Shown here in pieces: positions 1 to 7,658 of a stretch of 18,248 nt of DNA. How positions within the stretch are numbered: position 1 is the first letter of the stretch; every line of letters starts with the position of its first letter. A program made the translations under genes and the position numbers. Under the pieces are notes generated by a model, which was not told the DNA's origin, made no database searches, and was given only the letters and a program-made list of their open reading frames with translations. Source of the stretch: DATLWR01 sp035576205 (GTDB lineage: Bacteria; Pseudomonadota; Zetaproteobacteria; Mariprofundales; Mariprofundaceae); contig DATLWR010000060.1 in assembly GCA_035576205.1 (NCBI GenBank), positions 1-18,248 of the forward strand, given 5' to 3'.

Positions 1-138
1 TCGCTGTTCGACGGCACCGTCGAGGGGTTGCGCGTGAAGGACAAGCCGGTCTTCTCGGTGCAGTACCACCCGGAGGCGAGCCCCGGTCCGCACGATGCCG
101 ATTACCTGTTCGACCGCTTCGCCGAACTGATTCGCTGA
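1..138 (+). CDS. carA: Carbamoyl-phosphate synthase small subunit, C-terminal end (partial)
   Basis: Only the last 45 codons are present, reading from base 1 to a TGA stop. The small subunit is the class I glutamine amidotransferase that releases ammonia from glutamine for carbamoyl phosphate synthesis, feeding arginine and pyrimidine pathways. The visible end carries SLFDGTVEGL and QYHPEASPGPHDAD, the CarA C-terminal signature; the His and Glu of HPE belong to the Cys-His-Glu catalytic triad. The ASPGPHDA context separates it from GuaA, PabA or TrpG. The gene is followed by a hairpin and then by genes on the opposite strand, so carB is not its immediate downstream neighbour. The identification is firm; the 5' end lies outside the window. 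Confidence 0.95.
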   Translation, partial: SLFDGTVEGLRVKDKPVFSVQYHPEASPGPHDADYLFDRFAELIR

Positions 139-150
139 TCCGTTGCAGGT

Positions 151-173
151 ACGGCAAGCCTAGTGCTTGCCGT
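151..173. terminator. Perfect 8-bp hairpin between convergent carA and the SPOR-like gene
   Basis: ACGGCAAG (151-158) and CTTGCCGT (166-173) are perfect reverse complements around a 7-nt loop. The hairpin starts 12 bases after the carA stop and covers the stop codon (160-162) of the convergent gene. Neither strand has a good T-tract right after the stem, so it is a weak or atypical terminator at most. Its position between two converging genes supports a role in ending or insulating transcription. Confidence 0.4.
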
Positions 174-813
174 ACAGCTCCTCGAATTTTTCTTCCGGCA
201 TGATGGTAGGACTGGCTACGCCCAAGTCTTGCAGTTTCGCCCACATCTTTTCGGCCGTCGCCTTGCCGGTCGCAGGAAAAGTGAAGCGCCACACCGGCAG
301 CTCGACGGTGCGCTGCTCGTAGCGGTAGGCCTCGCCGATCCGGCGCAACTGGTTCTGCATCTGCTCGGCATATTCGGCGAGATAGAAACGGCCGAGGCCG
401 ACCATGTAGACCTCCTTGCCGACCTCGATCGAAACCTTGATGACATCCGCATCGACCTGCTGCTTGCGCCACTCATCCTTGGCGCGCGTGGCGGATTTGA
501 GATCCTTGAAGATGCGGCCGTCGTCGAAGGCATGCATGATCACCGGCTCGCGCGTCTTGATCTCGATCGCTTTCAGGTCCGCATCGGCGAAGCGCTGTTT
601 CAGCGTCTTGGCGGCTTCCGGCCAGACGATGCGGCGGGTGACGACCCGCCAGAGGTCGCGAGGTGCGGCGCTTCCGGCCGAGGTATCGTCGGGTGCCGTT
701 GGCAGGTTGCCCTTGACGGCGTATAGGTCGCTCACGGTCTCGGGCGGTTGCCAGGCGACCCAGGCAAGCCACAGCAGCATTACGACCAGCAGGCTGCGTC
801 CGAGGATTTTCAC
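160..813 (-). CDS. Membrane-anchored SPOR-like domain protein
   Basis: A 217-residue protein with a GTG start that begins 4 bases after the coaX stop, so it is the last gene of the operon. Residues 5-22 form one hydrophobic segment (a signal anchor) followed by a Pro/Ala-rich linker, suggesting a periplasmic C-terminal part. From about residue 52 on, the predicted strand-helix pattern looks like two SPOR-type halves. The second has the typical feel of the fold in YMVGLGRFYLAEYAEQM, with a helix after the GLGRF strand. SPOR domains usually bind denuded peptidoglycan at division sites. A SPOR-type gene behind birA-coaX is, as I recall, common in betaproteobacteria. The domain call rests on pattern rather than a profile match, and the double-SPOR reading is inference. 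Confidence 0.7.
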   Translation of the reverse strand: MKILGRSLLVVMLLWLAWVAWQPPETVSDLYAVKGNLPTAPDDTSAGSAAPRDLWRVVTRRIVWPEAAKTLKQRFADADLKAIEIKTREPVIMHAFDDGRIFKDLKSATRAKDEWRKQQVDADVIKVSIEVGKEVYMVGLGRFYLAEYAEQMQNQLRRIGEAYRYEQRTVELPVWRFTFPATGKATAEKMWAKLQDLGVASPTIMPEEKFEELYGKH

Positions 814-817
814 GGGA

Positions 818-1615
818 TCAGCGGCCGAAGTGACGCTCGCCCAAGAGGCGCAACCCTTCCAGTGTCAGATGGGTGACGTGATGGGTGATGTCGGGCATGT
901 CGTCCAGCAGCAGGTGGACGAGGCCGCCGGTGGCGATCACCGGCGCCTCGGCGTAGCCGGGCTGTTGCCTGAGGCGGCGGATCAGGCCGGTCAGTGACTC
1001 GACGGTGGCCCAGTAGCTGCCGGCCTGCATGCTGGTCACCGTATCGCGGCCGATGATCACCTCGCTTCTGGCCAGCGATACCTCCGGCAGTTTGGCGGCG
1101 CGCTCGCAGAGGGCGGCCAGCGAGATTTCCATGCCGGGCAGGATCAGGCCACCGGCATAGTGCCCCTGCGGGGAGACGATGTCGAAGGTGGTGGCAGTGC
1201 CGCAGTCGAGCACGATGGCCGGGGCACCGAAATGTTCTCGCGCCGCCAGCGCATTGACGATGCGGTCGGCGCCCACCTCGCGCGGATTCTTGTAGTCGAC
1301 CGCCATGCCGGTGCGCACTTCGGGGCTGCCGATGAATGCCGGTGTCTTGCCGCAGATGCGCTCGCAGGCTCTCGCCAGCGGTGTATCCAGATGCGGCACG
1401 ACGCTCGCCGCCATGATGCCGCGCACCTCGCTGGGCGCGATCTGCAGTTGTGCGAACATGCCGTGCAGCTGCCAGGCGAGTTCGTCCGGCGTCAGGTGGC
1501 GCTGGCTGGAGAGCCGCCAGTGGCCGATCAGCTCCTCCTTCCGGTAGAGGCCGAAGACCATCTGCGTGTTGCCGACATCGGCGACCATCAGAATGTTTTT
1601 ATCGGCAGACTTCAT
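818..1615 (-). CDS. coaX: Type III pantothenate kinase
   Basis: A 265-residue enzyme catalysing ATP-dependent phosphorylation of pantothenate, the first step of coenzyme A synthesis; type III enzymes need a monovalent cation and are not feedback-inhibited by CoA. Visible motifs are the phosphate-binding DVGNT (13-17), NPREVGADRIVNA (110-122) with the catalytic Asp117, and DCGTATTFD (137-145) followed by GGLILPGMEISL. The start is the ATG at 1615-1613, which overlaps the birA stop as ATGA and has GGAG 8 bases upstream; longer readings run into birA. The sequence is close to the Bacillus/Geobacter style of CoaX and unlike the shorter, divergent Bordetella/Burkholderia style. That comparison is from memory. 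It is translationally coupled to birA. Confidence 0.96.
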   Translation of the reverse strand: MKSADKNILMVADVGNTQMVFGLYRKEELIGHWRLSSQRHLTPDELAWQLHGMFAQLQIAPSEVRGIMAASVVPHLDTPLARACERICGKTPAFIGSPEVRTGMAVDYKNPREVGADRIVNALAAREHFGAPAIVLDCGTATTFDIVSPQGHYAGGLILPGMEISLAALCERAAKLPEVSLARSEVIIGRDTVTSMQAGSYWATVESLTGLIRRLRQQPGYAEAPVIATGGLVHLLLDDMPDITHHVTHLTLEGLRLLGERHFGR

Positions 1616-2586
1616 GCCATCAGCTCCAGGTCGCCGGCGATGATGCGCCGCGTTTCTCCGGCTGTTCTGAGCAGCAGGGCGCCGTCGAGATCGAGCGCCT
1701 CGGCGATGCCCTCGATGTAGCCGGCACCGTCGTGCACGCGCACCGGCTGGCCGGAGGCGGCATGTGCCTGCCACCAGTCGTCGCGGATCGGCGCGAAGCC
1801 TTCGGCGAGCCACTGGCCGTAAGCCTCGTCGAGACCGCGGATGCAGGCGGCGGCGATGTCGTGGCGGTTCAGCTCGCGGCCGGCGGCGGTTGTCAGGTCG
1901 GTGACCGGCTGGGTGATGTCGGCCGGCCAGCCGCCTGCGGGCGCCTTCACGTTCAGGCCGATGCCGATTACCAGTGCGTGCACGCGCCCTGGTTCGGCGC
2001 GCATCTCGGTGAGGATACCGGCCAGCTTCCTGCCGCGGAACAGCAGGTCGTTCGGCCATTTCAGCCGCACCTCCGGCGCGAATCCGGAGATGGCCCGGTA
2101 GAGGCCGCAGGCGGCGACCAGCGGTACTTCGGGGATGCGTTGCGGCGGCAGTGCCGGGCGCAGCAGCAGGCTGAAGGCCAGAGCCTCGCCCGCGAAGGTG
2201 TGCCAGCGGCGGGCAAGCCGGCCGCGTCCCTTGGTCTGCCGTTCGGCGAACAGCACCAGCCCTTCGTCAGCGCCCTGCTCGGCGCGGCGCAGCAGCTCCA
2301 GATTGGTCGAATCGATCTCGTCCAGCACCTCGATCGTGCGGCCGATGCGGGATGGTTGCGTCGCCCCGAAACGCTCCCTGATCGCCTCGGCGACCAGCAC
2401 GTCCGAGCGCAGCAGATAGCCTTGGCCGCCAATGGCCTCGATGTCGAGGCCGTCGCCGCGCAGTCCCTGCACATGCTTCCAGACCGCCGTACGGCTGATG
2501 CCGAGCTCCGCCGCAAGCCGGTCGCCGGAAACCGGTGTGCGGCTGGCCGCCAGCCGGCCGAGGATCGCCCGGCGGGAATCGCTCAT
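1612..2586 (-). CDS. birA: Biotin-protein ligase / biotin operon repressor
   Basis: A 324-residue bifunctional BirA. It makes biotinyl-AMP and transfers biotin to the acetyl-CoA carboxylase carrier protein; an N-terminal winged helix (about residues 6-58, with AELGISRTAVWKHV) suggests it can also repress biotin genes. The catalytic core shows IDSTN (91-95), the adenylate loop GRGRLARRW (120-128), KWPND (176-180), RKLAGIL with the conserved lysine (186-192) and GIGLNV. A C-terminal SH3-like cap follows. The second loop glycine of the usual GRGRxGRxW is Ala125 here. Start chosen: the ATG at 2586-2584, overlapping the nadC stop as ATGA; an in-frame ATG six bases upstream (2592) is possible. Its 3' end overlaps coaX by four bases. 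Confidence 0.95.
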   Translation of the reverse strand: MSDSRRAILGRLAASRTPVSGDRLAAELGISRTAVWKHVQGLRGDGLDIEAIGGQGYLLRSDVLVAEAIRERFGATQPSRIGRTIEVLDEIDSTNLELLRRAEQGADEGLVLFAERQTKGRGRLARRWHTFAGEALAFSLLLRPALPPQRIPEVPLVAACGLYRAISGFAPEVRLKWPNDLLFRGRKLAGILTEMRAEPGRVHALVIGIGLNVKAPAGGWPADITQPVTDLTTAAGRELNRHDIAAACIRGLDEAYGQWLAEGFAPIRDDWWQAHAASGQPVRVHDGAGYIEGIAEALDLDGALLLRTAGETRRIIAGDLELMA

Positions 2587-3398
2587 CCGCATACCCGCAT
2601 GGAGAGATCGAGCGCCGGTGCCGAATGGGTGATGGCGCCGACGGCGATGCGGTTCACGCCCGTCGCAGCGTAATCGCGGGCGTTGGCCAGCGTGATGTTG
2701 CCGGAAGCCTCGAGGATGATGGTGGGTGGGACGAGATGCCGCGCCTCGCTCACCATCGCCGGCGTCATGTTGTCGAGCAGGATGATGTCGGGTCCGGCGG
2801 CGACGGCCTCGCGAACTTCGTCGAGCGTTTCGCACTCCACCTCCACCCAGACGCTGTCGCTCTGCTTGCGGCAGGCGACGATGGCGGCGGTGATCGAGCC
2901 GCAGGCCTCGATGTGGTTCTCCTTGATCAGCATGCCGCTGGCGAGATCCAGCCGGTGGTTGTCGCCGCCGCCGTGGCGTACCGCCGTCTTTTCGAGCTCG
3001 CGCAGGCCGGGGGTCGTCTTGCGCGTATCGACGACGGAGCAGCCGCTGCCGGCCAGGAGGTCTGAGAAGGCGCGGGTGGCCGTGGCGATGCCGGAGAGAT
3101 GCTGCAGGAAATTGAGCGCCGTGCGTTCGGCGGCCAGCAGGCTGCGCAGGCGACCGGAGAGTTCGCAGATCATGTCGCCGGCCTCTACCCGCTCGCCGTC
3201 GGCCTTGTGCCATTGCTGCCGGATGCCGGCATCGACGGTGCGGAAGACGTCGCGGGCGATGTCGCAGCCGGAGAGCACACCGGCCTGTTTGGCCGTGATG
3301 CGCGCCGAACCTGTCGCACCGGTGGCGATGGTGGCCATGCCGGTCAGGTCGGAGAAGGCGGCGTCTTCGGCAAGGGCGCGTTCGATCAAGGGCTGCAT
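2583..3398 (-). CDS. nadC: Quinolinate phosphoribosyltransferase (decarboxylating)
   Basis: A 271-residue enzyme converting quinolinate and PRPP to nicotinate mononucleotide, CO2 and PPi in de novo NAD synthesis. Motifs in order: ERTALNFLQHLSGIAT (91-106), DTRKTTPGLR (124-133), HGGGDNHR (142-149), LIKENH (157-162), EVECE (186-190), LLDN (207-210), EASGNI (230-235), and GAITHSAPALDLS near the C-terminus. Length and motif order fit NadC; the related ModD differs at several of these sites. It begins 10 bases after the preceding membrane-protein gene with no obvious Shine-Dalgarno, and its stop overlaps birA as ATGA. The nadC-birA-coaX order is one I associate with Geobacter and Firmicutes. nadE at 6030-7658 works later in the same pathway. 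Confidence 0.94.
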   Translation of the reverse strand: MQPLIERALAEDAAFSDLTGMATIATGATGSARITAKQAGVLSGCDIARDVFRTVDAGIRQQWHKADGERVEAGDMICELSGRLRSLLAAERTALNFLQHLSGIATATRAFSDLLAGSGCSVVDTRKTTPGLRELEKTAVRHGGGDNHRLDLASGMLIKENHIEACGSITAAIVACRKQSDSVWVEVECETLDEVREAVAAGPDIILLDNMTPAMVSEARHLVPPTIILEASGNITLANARDYAATGVNRIAVGAITHSAPALDLSMRVCG

Positions 3399-3408
3399 GA
3401 CGGGAAGT

Positions 3409-4116
3409 TTACAGCATCCACAGGGTGGCGCCCATCAGCAGCAGGGCGGCCGGCTGGTTCAGGCCGCCGGGCATCAGGGCCCGCGTCACCGAGCCGGCAA
3501 TGCCGGCGATCAGTGTGGCGATCATCAGCGGCCGCCAGTCGATGCCGTGATAGACGTGCAGACTCCAGGCCATCAAAAGGGCCGAACCCATGATCAGCGT
3601 CAGGTGGCCGGGCAGCGTCTGTTCCGGGTGCGTGGGGAATTTCAGCGGCACGATGCCGGCGCGGTCGAGCAGTTCGGCCGCCGGAAAAGCGAGGCAGAAC
3701 GACAGTGCCAGCCCGAAGCCGAATTCGGGGATCTGCTGGAACCAGGCGGCGGCCATGGCCAGTGCCGCCAGCAGATAGTAGATGGGCAGCAGGTGCATCG
3801 GCGCCGGCCAGGAGCCCCGTTGGTGCGGGGGGGAGCTCCAGGCGCGCCGCAACGCCTGCCAGAAGGGTTGTTTCAGCATGCCTGCCAGCAATACCGGCAG
3901 CGCCAGCAGACCGAGTCCGATCCATACCCAGATGGCGGCGGAGTAGACCGGCCACATCAGCACCCAGACCGCATACAGTGGCGGCAGCATGCGCTGGATC
4001 GCCGCCGGGCGCACGCCGCGGCGGACCAGCATGGCCGACAGCCAGGCCACCTGCATGCCGCCGGCGAGAACCAGCAGGTTCAGCAGCAGGTCGGTCTGGG
4101 TCGGTATCGGCAGCAT
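3409..4116 (-). CDS. Multi-pass inner-membrane protein, possibly SEC59/dolichol-kinase-like
   Basis: A 235-residue, very hydrophobic protein with about six or seven predicted transmembrane stretches (roughly residues 10-30, 45-60, 62-80, 108-127, 133-150, 172-190, 195-232). I do not recognise it firmly. Its C-terminal layout, with TLPGHLTLIMGS (167-178), a helix of small residues and then MPGGLNQPAALLL (215-227), resembles the end of the SEC59/dolichol-kinase and phosphatidate cytidylyltransferase superfamily, where KxxEGS and SPxGLDN motifs lie in the same order. Several expected acidic and basic residues are missing, so it may be a divergent or inactive relative. It is the first gene of the cofactor operon, and the 86-bp gap to divergent rpiA should hold its promoter. 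The function is unknown. Confidence 0.75.
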   Translation of the reverse strand: MLPIPTQTDLLLNLLVLAGGMQVAWLSAMLVRRGVRPAAIQRMLPPLYAVWVLMWPVYSAAIWVWIGLGLLALPVLLAGMLKQPFWQALRRAWSSPPHQRGSWPAPMHLLPIYYLLAALAMAAAWFQQIPEFGFGLALSFCLAFPAAELLDRAGIVPLKFPTHPEQTLPGHLTLIMGSALLMAWSLHVYHGIDWRPLMIATLIAGIAGSVTRALMPGGLNQPAALLLMGATLWML

Positions 4117-4202
4117 GGCCGGCAGGCTAGCCGCTCGGGCTCTTTGCCGAAAGGCGGGGCGATGGTTAGGCTGCGTTCGACTGTTGGTATCAGGAGGGGG
4201 AT

Positions 4203-4871
4203 ATGACCCAGGACGAAATGAAGCGCAAGGTGGCTGAGGCGGCGCTCACGTATGTCGGCGAGGGCGGCATCATCGGTGTCGGTACCGGCTCGACGGCGAA
4301 CATGTTCATCGACGCGCTGGCGACCATCAAGGATCGCATCGTCGGCACCGTGGCGAGCTCCGAGGCGACCGCCAAGCGGCTGGCCGGCCATGGTATCCCC
4401 GTTTTCGATCTTAACGAGGCGCTCGGCAAGGTGGCGTCGCTCTCCGTCTATGTGGACGGCGCCGACGAGTTCGATGCCGGCAGGAACCTGATCAAGGGCG
4501 GCGGCGGAGCACTGACGCGCGAGAAGATCGTCGCAGCGGCCTCCGACTCGTTCGTCTGCATCGTCGATGCGAGCAAGCAGGTGAAGGTGCTGGGCGCCTT
4601 CCCGCTGCCGATCGAGGTGATCCCGATGGCGCGCGAACTGGTGGCTGGCGTGGCCAAGAAGCTCGGCGGCGAGCCGAAGCTGCGCGAAGGCTTCACGACC
4701 GACAACGGCAACATCATCCTCGACGTGCACGGCCTGAAGATCACCGAGCCGCGCGAGCTCGAGGATCATCTCAACAGCATCCCGGGCGTGGTGACCAACG
4801 GCGTTTTCTCCCACCAGGGGGCGGATGTGGTGCTGATGGGAACGCCGTCGGGTGTCGAGACCATCCGCTAG
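4203..4871 (+). CDS. rpiA: Ribose-5-phosphate isomerase A
   Basis: A 222-residue cytosolic isomerase interconverting ribose 5-phosphate and ribulose 5-phosphate in the non-oxidative pentose phosphate pathway. It shows GVGTGST (25-31), DGADEFD (85-91, with the catalytic Asp pair 85/88), and KGGGGALTREK (98-108, with the general-base Glu107), plus TDNGN further on. Length matches the E. coli enzyme (219). The start is fixed by a perfect AGGAGG at 4192-4197, five bases before the ATG. A weak sigma70-like pair, TTGCCG (4144-4149) and TAGGCT (4167-4172), lies upstream with a 17-bp spacer. It is divergent from the cofactor operon. The product feeds PRPP, a substrate for NadC across the divergent promoter, though a regulatory link is only a guess. 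Confidence 0.97.
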   Translation: MTQDEMKRKVAEAALTYVGEGGIIGVGTGSTANMFIDALATIKDRIVGTVASSEATAKRLAGHGIPVFDLNEALGKVASLSVYVDGADEFDAGRNLIKGGGGALTREKIVAAASDSFVCIVDASKQVKVLGAFPLPIEVIPMARELVAGVAKKLGGEPKLREGFTTDNGNIILDVHGLKITEPRELEDHLNSIPGVVTNGVFSHQGADVVLMGTPSGVETIR

Positions 4872-4945
4872 TCTTTTTTCGGATTCACGAAAATCCGGCC
4901 GATAGCCGCTGCATGGCCGCGGCCGATCATGTAGGTTGCGCCGCC

Positions 4946-5983
4946 ATGCGCGTGGCCGATTTTGATTTTCATTTGCCGGACGAGCGGATCGCCAGGGCGC
5001 CGCTCCCCGAGCGCGACGCCTCTCGGTTGCTGGTGCTGGCTGGCGAAGGCTTCAACGATGCAACGATCCGCGACCTGACGACGCTGGTGCGGCCCGGCGA
5101 TCTCTGGGTGCTCAACGACACCAGGGTGATTCCGGCGCGCTTGCTGGGCAGCAAGGCAAGCGGCGGCCTGGTCGAGATCCTGCTGCTGGAACCGGCGGCG
5201 GAGGTTGATACCTGGCTCGCCTGGGGCAAGGCCAATAAGCCCCTGAAGCCAGGCACCATGGTGCATATCGCCGAGGGTTTCGAGGCCGAGATCCTCGGTC
5301 GCAGCGGCAAACAGCTGCATGTCCGGCTGCTGGCCGACGATGTCGCGGCGGCCATCGAGCAGCACGGCCACATGCCGCTGCCGCCCTACATCGACCGCCC
5401 CGACAGCGACGAGGACAAGGCCCGCTACCAGACGGTTTTCGCCCGCCATGCCGGTGCCGTCGCGGCACCGACGGCAGGGCTGCACCTGACACCCGAGCTG
5501 ATGCAGCGCATGCAGGATGCGGGCGCGAGTTTCGCGCATGTCACGCTGCATGTCGGTCCCGGCACCTTCCAGCCGGTGCAAGTCGAGGATGTGGCTGAGC
5601 ATCGTATGCACGAGGAAGCTTATGTCGTGCCGGAAGAGACGGCCCGGCTGGTGAACGCAGCGAAAGCGGCAGGTCGACGCATCGTGGCGGTGGGCACCAC
5701 CAGCCTGCGTACGCTGGAGGCGGCAGGGCAGGGAGGCCGGCTTGTCGCGGGTGCCGGCCGCACGGCGATCTTCATCCATCCCGGCTACCGTTTCCGCATC
5801 GCCGATGCGCTGTTGACCAATTTCCACCTGCCGCGCTCGACACTCCTGATGCTGGTGGCGGCGATGGCCGGCCGCGAACGGGTACTGGCCGCCTATGCGC
5901 ATGCCATCGAAGCCGGCTACCGTTTCTATTCCTATGGCGATGCCATGTTTCTGGACAACGATCCACAGGCTTCGATAGCGTGA
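4946..5983 (+). CDS. queA: S-adenosylmethionine:tRNA ribosyltransferase-isomerase
   Basis: A 345-residue enzyme that moves the ribosyl moiety of S-adenosylmethionine onto 7-aminomethyl-7-deazaguanine in tRNA, giving epoxyqueuosine at wobble position 34. Motifs: FDFHLPDERIA at the N-terminus, VLNDTRVIPARL, the central APTAGLHLT, HVTLHVGPGTFQPV, VGTTSLRTLE, and LLTNFHLPRSTLLMLV. Start chosen: the ATG at 4946, giving the usual MRVADFDF N-terminus with a weak AGG about 9 bases upstream; an in-frame ATG at 4913 would add 11 untypical residues and has no ribosome binding site. It lies 74 bases after rpiA and 46 before nadE. The hairpin after rpiA (stem CGGATT/AATCCG near 4880) has its T-run before the stem, so I do not call it a terminator. 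Confidence 0.97.
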   Translation: MRVADFDFHLPDERIARAPLPERDASRLLVLAGEGFNDATIRDLTTLVRPGDLWVLNDTRVIPARLLGSKASGGLVEILLLEPAAEVDTWLAWGKANKPLKPGTMVHIAEGFEAEILGRSGKQLHVRLLADDVAAAIEQHGHMPLPPYIDRPDSDEDKARYQTVFARHAGAVAAPTAGLHLTPELMQRMQDAGASFAHVTLHVGPGTFQPVQVEDVAEHRMHEEAYVVPEETARLVNAAKAAGRRIVAVGTTSLRTLEAAGQGGRLVAGAGRTAIFIHPGYRFRIADALLTNFHLPRSTLLMLVAAMAGRERVLAAYAHAIEAGYRFYSYGDAMFLDNDPQASIA

Positions 5984-6029
5984 TTCGCATGCCTTTTCCC
6001 CCTGCTTTTGCCGTTCCGGGAGCCCGTTG

Positions 6030-7658
6030 ATGCGCATCTATCTGGCCCAGATGACGCCACGGGTCGGCGATGTCGCCGGCAACGCCAAGCTGATCGTCGG
6101 AGCGATGCGCGCCGCCGAAGAGGCCGGCTGCGATCTTGCCGTCTGCCCGGAACTCTGCCTGACCGGCTACCCCCCCGAGGACCTGCTGCTACGGCCCGCC
6201 TTCATGCAGGCCGTGGAGGCGGCACTCGCCGGGCTGGTGCGGCAGGCAGGCCGGGCCGGTATCGTGATCGGTGCACCGCGGCGAGTCGGCGACAGCTTGC
6301 GCAACAGTGCCTTCCTGCTGCAGGAGGGACGCATCGTCGGCGTCTACGACAAACAGAAGCTGCCGAATTACGGCGTCTTCGACGAACAGCGCTATTTTGC
6401 ACCCGGCGACGGCCGCGATTGCGTCTTCGAGATTTCCGGCTGGAAGGTCGGCATCGGTATCTGCGAGGACCTCTGGCACGACGACCTGGCCGCCCAGCAA
6501 GCTGGACTCGCCTGCGATGTCTGGCTGAATCTCAATGCCTCGCCGTTCCACGTCGGCAAGCAGGCCGAGCGCGAGACGCTGGTGAGTCGCCGCGCCCGGC
6601 AGTTCGCGACACCGCTGATCTACGTCAATCCGGTTGGCGGCCAGGACGAGATCGTCTTCGACGGCGGCTCGCATGCGGTGGACGGCGAGGGCAACCTGCT
6701 GCTCAGGGCGCCGCTGTTCGACGACTGGCATGGCGTGCTCGACCTCGGCGGGGTGGGGCAGGGCGAGATCGCACCGATGCCCGACCAGATCGAACAGATC
6801 CACCGGGCGCTGGTCATGGGCATCCGCGATTATGTGTGCCGCAACGGCTGCGAACAGGTGGTCATCGGCCTCTCCGGCGGTATCGATTCAGCACTGACCG
6901 CCGCACTCGCCTGCGAGGCGCTGGGTTCCGAAAACGTGCTGGGCGTGCTGTTGCCGTCCTCCATCTCCAGCGACCATTCGATTGCCGATGCCGTGCAGCT
7001 TGCCGACAATCTCGGCATCGAAACGGTGACGTTGCCGATCCAGCCGGGTGTCGATGCGGTCGGGGCGATGCTGGCTCCCACCTTCGCCGGCTGGGGCAAA
7101 TCGGCGCCGGATGTCACCGAGGAGAATATCCAGGCACGCATGCGCGGCATCCTGCTGATGGCCATCTCCAACAAGAGCGGCCGCATGCTGCTGACCACCG
7201 GCAACAAGTCGGAGATGGCGGTCGGCTACGCCACCCTTTACGGCGACATGGCCGGCGGCTTCGCCGTGCTGAAGGATGTCTACAAGACGCAGGTGTTTGC
7301 CCTGAGCCGCTGGATCAACGTCGATCGTGAAATCATTCCCGAAAACAGCATCGTGAAGCCACCGTCGGCGGAACTGAGGCCCGACCAGAAGGATACCGAC
7401 TCGCTGCCCGACTACGCAGTGCTCGATGCGATCCTGATGGCCAGCATCGAGGAGCGGCTGGGTGTGGATGACATCGCCGCGCGTGGCTATGATCGCCGCG
7501 AAGTGGCGCGGGTGGTGCGCATGCTGCAGCTGGCCGAATACAAGCGCCGGCAGGCGCCGCCGGGTGTGAAGATCACGCGTCGCGCCTTCGGCCGCGACCG
7601 GCGCTATCCGATCACGCATGCTTTCAGGGAATGGGAGGGTTCGCATGAAGAAAATTGA
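6030..7658 (+). CDS. nadE: Glutamine-dependent NAD+ synthetase (NadE2-type)
   Basis: A 542-residue two-domain enzyme making NAD+ from deamido-NAD with glutamine as nitrogen donor. The N-terminal nitrilase-type glutaminase domain (about 1-245) carries the Glu-Lys-Cys triad as Glu41 (CPELCLTGYPPE), Lys110 (YDKQKLPNYG) and Cys145 (GIGICEDLWH). The C-terminal synthetase has the PP-loop SGGIDS (282-287), TTGNKSEMAVGYATLYGD (389-406) and IIPENSIVKPPSAELRPDQ (435-453). This length fits the shorter bacterial glutamine-dependent form rather than the roughly 680-residue mycobacterial one. The ATG at 6030 has GGGAG at 6018-6022. The last 14 bases overlap glnB, which suggests translational coupling of NAD synthesis with the nitrogen sensor PII. 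Confidence 0.97.
   Translation: MRIYLAQMTPRVGDVAGNAKLIVGAMRAAEEAGCDLAVCPELCLTGYPPEDLLLRPAFMQAVEAALAGLVRQAGRAGIVIGAPRRVGDSLRNSAFLLQEGRIVGVYDKQKLPNYGVFDEQRYFAPGDGRDCVFEISGWKVGIGICEDLWHDDLAAQQAGLACDVWLNLNASPFHVGKQAERETLVSRRARQFATPLIYVNPVGGQDEIVFDGGSHAVDGEGNLLLRAPLFDDWHGVLDLGGVGQGEIAPMPDQIEQIHRALVMGIRDYVCRNGCEQVVIGLSGGIDSALTAALACEALGSENVLGVLLPSSISSDHSIADAVQLADNLGIETVTLPIQPGVDAVGAMLAPTFAGWGKSAPDVTEENIQARMRGILLMAISNKSGRMLLTTGNKSEMAVGYATLYGDMAGGFAVLKDVYKTQVFALSRWINVDREIIPENSIVKPPSAELRPDQKDTDSLPDYAVLDAILMASIEERLGVDDIAARGYDRREVARVVRMLQLAEYKRRQAPPGVKITRRAFGRDRRYPITHAFREWEGSHEEN

Noticed and set aside
2683..4206. Long plus-strand open frame (507 codons) opposite nadC and the membrane-protein gene
   Set aside because: Antisense to well-supported genes, rich in Arg/Gln/Gly low-complexity sequence and without a recognisable domain; a by-product of high GC.
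4872..4900. Terminator after rpiA (stem CGGATT/AATCCG)
   Set aside because: The T-run lies before the stem on the coding strand, so it cannot work as a rho-independent terminator for rpiA; on the minus strand there is no gene to end.
4915..4924. Palindrome GGCCGCGGCC upstream of queA
   Set aside because: A 10-bp GC palindrome is expected by chance in this composition and has no supporting context.
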